This document shows, one piece after another, positions 5,301 through 5,912 of a stretch of DNA of 5,912 nucleotides. Both the position numbers and the translations under genes were made by a program. How positions within the stretch are numbered: the stretch's first letter is position 1; each line of letters starts with the position of its first letter. Below the pieces are notes generated by a model. The model worked only from the letters and a program-made list of their open reading frames with translations, did no database searches and was not told the origin of the DNA. The DNA comes from Candidatus Sulfotelmatobacter sp. (lineage in GTDB: Bacteria; Acidobacteriota; Terriglobia; Terriglobales; Acidobacteriaceae), in contig JASIKQ010000272.1 in the NCBI GenBank assembly GCA_030049565.1, positions 1 through 5,912 on the forward strand, given 5' to 3'.

Positions 5301-5912
5301 GATCTCCCCTCCAAATGCCGGATTCGAAGCTCTGGTCGAGTTTCTCCAGAGCGAACAGCGCGGCGCCGACCGCACCGATAAACTGCGCCTCCGGGCTGAT
5401 CAGCATCTTTCGTCCAATGACTTCCTCGAGCGCCCGCACCATGCCAATATTGCGGGCAACCCCACCCGTCATGGTGATTTTCGGCTCAATGCTTAGCCGT
5501 CGTGCCAGTGATAGCGTGCGCTTGGCAATGGCAACATGAACGCCACCAAGAATGTCTTCCGCAGTCTTCCCCTGCGCGAGGTAGGAAAGAATGTCGGATT
5601 CGACAAATACAGTGCAGACGGTCGCCATCTTGACTGGGTGTTTCGCCTGGAGTGACAGCGGTCCAACTTCGTCCAGGCTGATGCCCATGACTTCCGCCGA
5701 ATTTGCCAGAAAACGCCCAGTGCCAGCTGCGCATTTGTCGTTCATGACAAAATCCAGCACCTCGCCGTTGGCCCCAACGCTGATGGCTTTCGAATCCTGC
5801 CCGCCCATATCAATTACGGTGCGCGTGCCCGGACACAGAAAGCTTGCGCCTTTGGCGTGGCAGGTAATCTCGGTGATTTGCGTGTTGCCAAAGGCGATCT
5901 TGTAGCGGCCGT
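5278..5912 (-). CDS. bcrA: Benzoyl-CoA reductase subunit A (BcrA/BadF type), C-terminal half, 5'-truncated by the window edge
   Basis: This is one of the two ATP-binding, iron-sulfur subunits of ATP-dependent benzoyl-CoA reductase, the cytosolic enzyme that reduces the aromatic ring to cyclohexa-1,5-diene-1-carbonyl-CoA. The frame is open from the window edge to a TGA at 5280-5278, giving 210 visible residues; BcrA/BadF proteins are roughly 440 residues, so about half is missing. Visible signatures of the BcrA/BadF/HgdC activase family (ASKHA fold), numbered in the fragment, are EITCHAKGA near residue 14, the phosphate-binding DMGGQDSKAI near 34, NDKCAAGTGRF with Cys60, a second cysteine, Cys99, in VCTVFVES, TGGVARN near 148, and IGAVGAAL near the C-terminus. 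The 39-residue spacing of the two cysteines equals that of the cluster ligands Cys127 and Cys166 in the HgdC activator. The 3' end overlaps bcrD by 23 nt. The A/D naming rests on gene order and the length of the next gene; BzdP of the Azoarcus-type enzyme is the alternative. Confidence 0.9.
   Translation of the reverse strand, partial: GRYKIAFGNTQITEITCHAKGASFLCPGTRTVIDMGGQDSKAISVGANGEVLDFVMNDKCAAGTGRFLANSAEVMGISLDEVGPLSLQAKHPVKMATVCTVFVESDILSYLAQGKTAEDILGGVHVAIAKRTLSLARRLSIEPKITMTGGVARNIGMVRALEEVIGRKMLISPEAQFIGAVGAALFALEKLDQSFESGIWRGDHAVAGGH
5304..5312 (-). promoter_or_regulatory. Ribosome binding site of bcrD
   Basis: The minus strand reads GGAGGGGAG ending 3 nt before the ATG at 5300-5298. 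It lies inside the 3' end of bcrA and decides the bcrD start in favour of 5300 over the upstream in-frame ATG at 5375. Confidence 0.8.

Noticed and set aside
5301..5375. N-terminal extension of BcrD to the ATG at 5375
   Set aside because: The extra 25 residues read through the coding end of bcrA, show no family similarity, and the strong Shine-Dalgarno stands before 5300.
4467..5912. The two ATPases as activators of a 2-hydroxyacyl-CoA dehydratase
   Set aside because: Dehydratase systems normally have one activator gene; two unequal paralogues in tandem followed by had, oah and dch fit benzoyl-CoA reductase.

Overview
The window is GC-rich (about 60 % by eye) and holds a single tightly packed operon read entirely from the minus strand, so it runs from base 5912 down to base 1. 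It encodes the central anaerobic benzoyl-CoA pathway in its Thauera-type version. In transcription order the genes are: the 3' half of bcrA, bcrD, had, oah, dch, a short-chain dehydrogenase (SDR), and a zinc-ribbon/TPR protein. At base 4 there is a start codon, with a good ribosome binding site, for a further gene that lies outside the window.

Region by region: 5912-5278 is the C-terminal half of BcrA and 5300-4467 is BcrD. These are the two ATPase/[4Fe-4S] activase-type subunits of ATP-dependent benzoyl-CoA reductase; the substrate-reducing subunits BcrB and BcrC are expected upstream, outside the window. 4477-3386 is 6-hydroxycyclohex-1-ene-1-carbonyl-CoA dehydrogenase (Had), 3389-2280 the ring-opening 6-oxocyclohex-1-ene-1-carbonyl-CoA hydrolase (Oah/BamA), and 2283-1501 cyclohexa-1,5-diene-1-carbonyl-CoA hydratase (Dch). 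1498-770 is an NAD-type SDR and 750-19 a cytosolic TPR protein with an N-terminal four-cysteine ribbon.

How the genes work together: Bcr uses ATP and low-potential electrons to reduce benzoyl-CoA to the cyclic dienoyl-CoA. Dch hydrates it, Had oxidises the alcohol to the ketone, and Oah hydrates the enone and cleaves the ring to 3-hydroxypimeloyl-CoA. The next step is oxidation of that 3-hydroxyacyl-CoA, and the SDR after dch is well placed to do it; this last assignment is inference. The TPR protein has no known role in this pathway and is the least explained part of the window.

The first four junctions overlap (23, 11, 4 and 4 nt) and the next three have short gaps (2, 19 and 14 nt), so one polycistronic transcript with translational coupling is likely. 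There is no non-coding stretch longer than 19 nt, and I see no promoter, terminator, RNA gene, mobile element or CRISPR array.

Organism: a bacterium able to degrade aromatics without oxygen. ATP-dependent Bcr with Had/Oah/Dch is best known from facultative anaerobes such as Thauera and Magnetospirillum, but the gene neighbourhood (SDR plus zinc-ribbon TPR) does not let me name a genus or even a phylum.
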